Made by a program: the position numbers and the translations under genes. DNA of 8,848 bases from Pontimonas sp. (GTDB lineage: Bacteria; Actinomycetota; Actinomycetes; Actinomycetales; Microbacteriaceae). Each line of letters begins with the position of its first letter. The first letter of the stretch is position 1. The notes below the pieces were generated by a model. The model made no database searches, was not told the DNA's origin, and saw nothing but the letters and a program-made list of their open reading frames with translations. Location: assembly GCA_021741945.1 (NCBI GenBank), contig JAIOWV010000050.1, positions 1-8,848 on the forward strand. Reading direction: 5' to 3'. This document shows, piece by piece, positions 7,348-8,848 of the stretch.

Positions 7348-7352
7348 GTGAC
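7337..7352. repeat. Palindrome GTCACA-N4-TGTGAC, candidate operator over the dhaK -10 box
   Basis: Arms 7337-7342 and 7347-7352 are exact reverse complements around ATAA. The half-site TCACA/TGTGA also makes the neighbouring palindrome at 7319-7329, with a shorter spacer. Bound protein would cover the proposed -10 element and the transcription start. Confidence 0.55.
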
Positions 7353-7367
7353 GATTTGTTATTTGAC

Positions 7368-7374
7368 AAAGGAG
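7368..7374 (+). promoter_or_regulatory. Ribosome binding site of dhaK (decides ATG start)
   Basis: AAAGGAG ends five bases before ATG at 7380. An in-frame TTG at 7356 would add eight residues, but it lacks an SD and would place this SD inside the gene, so the ATG is preferred. Confidence 0.8.
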
Positions 7375-7379
7375 TCGCG

Positions 7380-8381
7380 ATGCAAAAGATTTTGAACGGT
7401 GCGGTCGAATTCGTCGCCGAAATGCTCGACGGTATTTTGCTCGCGCACCCGAAAGCCCTTGATTCTGTGGGCGGAGACAATCACGCTCTAGTTCGTAAGG
7501 ACGCACCCGTCAAGGGAAAGGTCGCCATCACCACCGGTGGTGGTTCTGGACACCTTCCGTTGTTCCTTGGATATGTGGGTAAAGGAATGCTCGATGGCGT
7601 TGCTGTGGGCGATGTCTTCCAGAGCCCCTCTGCCGACACGATGCTCGAGGTGACCAAGCGCGTTGATGGCGGCGCTGGCGTTCTTTACCTCTATGGCAAC
7701 TACGGCGGCGACGTACTGAACTTTGATCTTGCTGCTGACCTGGCGGCCGCTGAGGGCATCCGCGTCGAGACCGTTCTCGGTGCTGACGATGTCGCCTCCG
7801 CTCCCTCTGGACAAGAGGCACGCCGTCGCGGTATCGCCGGCATCTTCTTCCTGTACAAGGTCGCAGGTGCTGCAGCAGACGCCGGTCACGATCTTGACGC
7901 TGTTGTTGCTGCCACTAAGAAGGCAGCCGAGCACACCCGCACTATGGGTGTTGCCCTTAGCCCCGTTACCCTTCCCGCCAATGGCAAGCCCACCTTCGAG
8001 CTTCCTGCCGGTGAGATGGAAATCGGTATGGGTATCCACGGCGAGCCAGGCATTAGCCGCACCAAGCTCGAGTCGGCTGACTCGATCACTCAGGCTCTCG
8101 TCGACAAACTCGAGGAAGACCTCAAGTTGGCAGCCGGCGACGAGGTCGCCGTGCTGATGAACGGTTTGGGTTCCACCCCTCAGGAGGAGCTCTACATCAT
8201 GTTCCGCAAGGTGCACGAGCTCTTGAGTGCCAAGAAGGTGTCGGTCTACCGCACCTATGTCGGTGAGTTTGCGACCTCTCTCGAGATGGCTGGCGCTTCG
8301 ATCAGCATGATCCGTCTTGACAGTGAGCTCAAGGGCTACATCGACCACCCTGTCCACACCCCGTTCTTCACGCAAGCCTGA
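7380..8381 (+). CDS. dhaK: DhaK-type ketose kinase, substrate-binding subunit (dihydroxyacetone kinase family)
   Basis: A 333-residue cytoplasmic protein of the DhaK family (usual length about 330-356). Family members bind a short ketose covalently as a hemiaminal on a histidine, for phosphoryl transfer from the DhaL partner. That histidine is H220 in GMGIHGEPG (216-224). The other conserved landmarks are TGGGSGH (52-58, with H58), GYVGKGMLDG (64-73), GDVFQSPSAD (77-86), NYGGDVLNF (107-115, with catalytic D111) and LMNGLGSTPQEELY (259-272). Two positions differ from E. coli-type dihydroxyacetone kinase: GSGHEP is GSGHLP here, and the lysine before N-Y-x-G-D (E. coli K104) is G106. Substrate selectivity may therefore differ, for example a C4 ketose such as erythrulose; this is inference. 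Start chosen from the SD AAAGGAG. It runs divergently from the importer operon and overlaps the DhaL gene by one base (TGATG). The symbol reflects family, not proven substrate. Confidence 0.9.
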   Translation: MQKILNGAVEFVAEMLDGILLAHPKALDSVGGDNHALVRKDAPVKGKVAITTGGGSGHLPLFLGYVGKGMLDGVAVGDVFQSPSADTMLEVTKRVDGGAGVLYLYGNYGGDVLNFDLAADLAAAEGIRVETVLGADDVASAPSGQEARRRGIAGIFFLYKVAGAAADAGHDLDAVVAATKKAAEHTRTMGVALSPVTLPANGKPTFELPAGEMEIGMGIHGEPGISRTKLESADSITQALVDKLEEDLKLAAGDEVAVLMNGLGSTPQEELYIMFRKVHELLSAKKVSVYRTYVGEFATSLEMAGASISMIRLDSELKGYIDHPVHTPFFTQA

Positions 8382-8848
8382 TGCAGGAGTTCGTCGACGC
8401 CCTCAACAAACTTGCCGATGGGCTGGAAGCAAACTCGGACGAGTTCACCCACCTCGATAGCGAGGCGGGCGATGGTGATCTTGGCCTGACGGCTGGAAAG
8501 ATTGCCGCGGGCATCCGTTTGGCCTTGGCTGAACCTGGTGACTCTGTTAAGCAGCTGGTTTTGAACCTCGGGAAAGAAATCTCGAAGTCAGCCCCCTCCA
8601 CCTTCGGAACGCTCTATGCCAGTGGCTTCTTGGCTGCGGGTCTCGCCATCAATGACGGCGACGACGCGCTGACTCAGTTGCGAGCCGGGCTCCAAGCGGC
8701 CCTCGACAAGATCGCGCTTCGCGGAAAGTCAGAAGAAGGACAGCGCACCCTGTTGGATGCGCTGGGTCCTGCCACCCGGGCTGCTCACGCAGCGAGCGAC
8801 ATGGCTAGTGCTTTGAGCACTGCTGCCGAGAAGTCCGGCGAAGGCGTT
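8381..8848 (+). CDS. dhaL: DhaL-type kinase subunit, ATP-binding (3' end cut by window edge)
   Basis: Open from ATG at 8381 for 156 codons to the right edge; DhaL proteins are about 200-215 residues, so roughly a quarter is missing. The all-helical nucleotide-binding subunit is recognised by the Mg-ADP/ATP aspartate cluster LDSEAGDGDLG (25-35; D26, D31, D33) and by GKSEEGQRTLLDAL (115-128), matching the family motif around G-x-R-T-x-L-D-A-L. Variations: the usual GDGDHG is GDGDLG, and the glycine-rich phosphate loop (GGASGPLFGT in E. coli) reads SAPSTFGTLY (69-78). Both changes may mark a subfamily distinct from PTS-linked DhaL. The TGATG overlap with DhaK indicates translational coupling and a one-to-one complex. 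Whether the phosphate donor is ATP directly or a DhaM/PTS protein cannot be told; no DhaM is visible, and it could lie beyond the edge. Confidence 0.88.
   Translation, partial: MQEFVDALNKLADGLEANSDEFTHLDSEAGDGDLGLTAGKIAAGIRLALAEPGDSVKQLVLNLGKEISKSAPSTFGTLYASGFLAAGLAINDGDDALTQLRAGLQAALDKIALRGKSEEGQRTLLDALGPATRAAHAASDMASALSTAAEKSGEGV

Larger units (their letters stand above)
7226..7379. promoter_or_regulatory. Divergent promoter/operator region between binding-protein operon and dhaK
   Basis: These 154 bases separate two divergently transcribed units and are visibly more AT-rich than the genes. The segment 7281-7352 carries several overlapping inverted repeats: a 10-bp pair GTGAAACATT (7284-7293) / AATGTTTCAC (7313-7322); TGAGTG/CACTCA (7281-7286/7295-7300); TCACA-A-TGTGA (7319-7329); and GTCACA-N4-TGTGAC (7337-7352). 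The motif TCACAAT occurs twice, 19 bases apart (7319, 7338). This looks like a multi-site operator for one or more regulators that couple uptake and phosphorylation. I found no convincing sigma-70-like promoter for the minus-strand operon here; only weak -10 matches were seen. No regulator gene is in the window. Confidence 0.7.

Noticed and set aside
7356..7379. Upstream TTG start extending dhaK by eight residues
   Set aside because: The good SD AAAGGAG lies between this TTG and the ATG at 7380, and the extra residues do not match the usual DhaK N-terminus.
7488..8375. Long minus-strand open frame opposite dhaK
   Set aside because: It is antisense to a gene with clear DhaK motifs, has no SD or recognisable domain, and is explained by the codon bias of GC-rich coding DNA.

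Overview
The window reads as an accessory carbohydrate-uptake and phosphorylation locus of a bacterium, most likely a high-GC Gram-positive (actinobacterium). This rests on moderately high GC, short intergenic gaps, GTG/TTG starts behind strong Shine-Dalgarno (SD) sequences, and a lipoprotein-anchored solute-binding protein. A Microbacteriaceae-like organism of intermediate GC is a guess. There is no rRNA, tRNA, insertion sequence or CRISPR array.

Minus strand, read from about 7225 down to 1: a six-gene operon. It starts with a sugar-binding lipoprotein (7225-6185), followed by a 100-base gap holding two hairpins. Next come a double-domain sugar ABC ATPase (6084-4606), two RbsC-type permeases (4609-3563 and 3566-2541), an M42-family metallopeptidase-like protein (2544-1459) and an FGGY carbohydrate kinase (1440 to beyond the left edge). 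The ATPase-permease-permease-M42 junctions are 4-base start/stop overlaps, so these four genes are probably translationally coupled.

Plus strand, divergent: a DhaK-type kinase subunit (7380-8381) overlapping by one base a DhaL-type ATP-binding subunit (8381 to beyond the right edge). The 154-base divergent spacer is AT-rich and packed with inverted repeats that overlap a plausible dhaK promoter, so one regulator may control both directions.

Predicted logic: a CUT2-type (ribose/LsrB/RhaS-like) importer brings in a small sugar or polyol, and two unrelated kinases (FGGY and DhaKL) phosphorylate it or its products. The DhaK and DhaL sequences keep the core catalytic residues. They differ from the classical dihydroxyacetone kinase at substrate- and nucleotide-loop positions, which points to another short ketose, perhaps a C4 erythrulose-like compound. 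The substrate cannot be fixed from this window because no dehydrogenase, isomerase or aldolase is visible.
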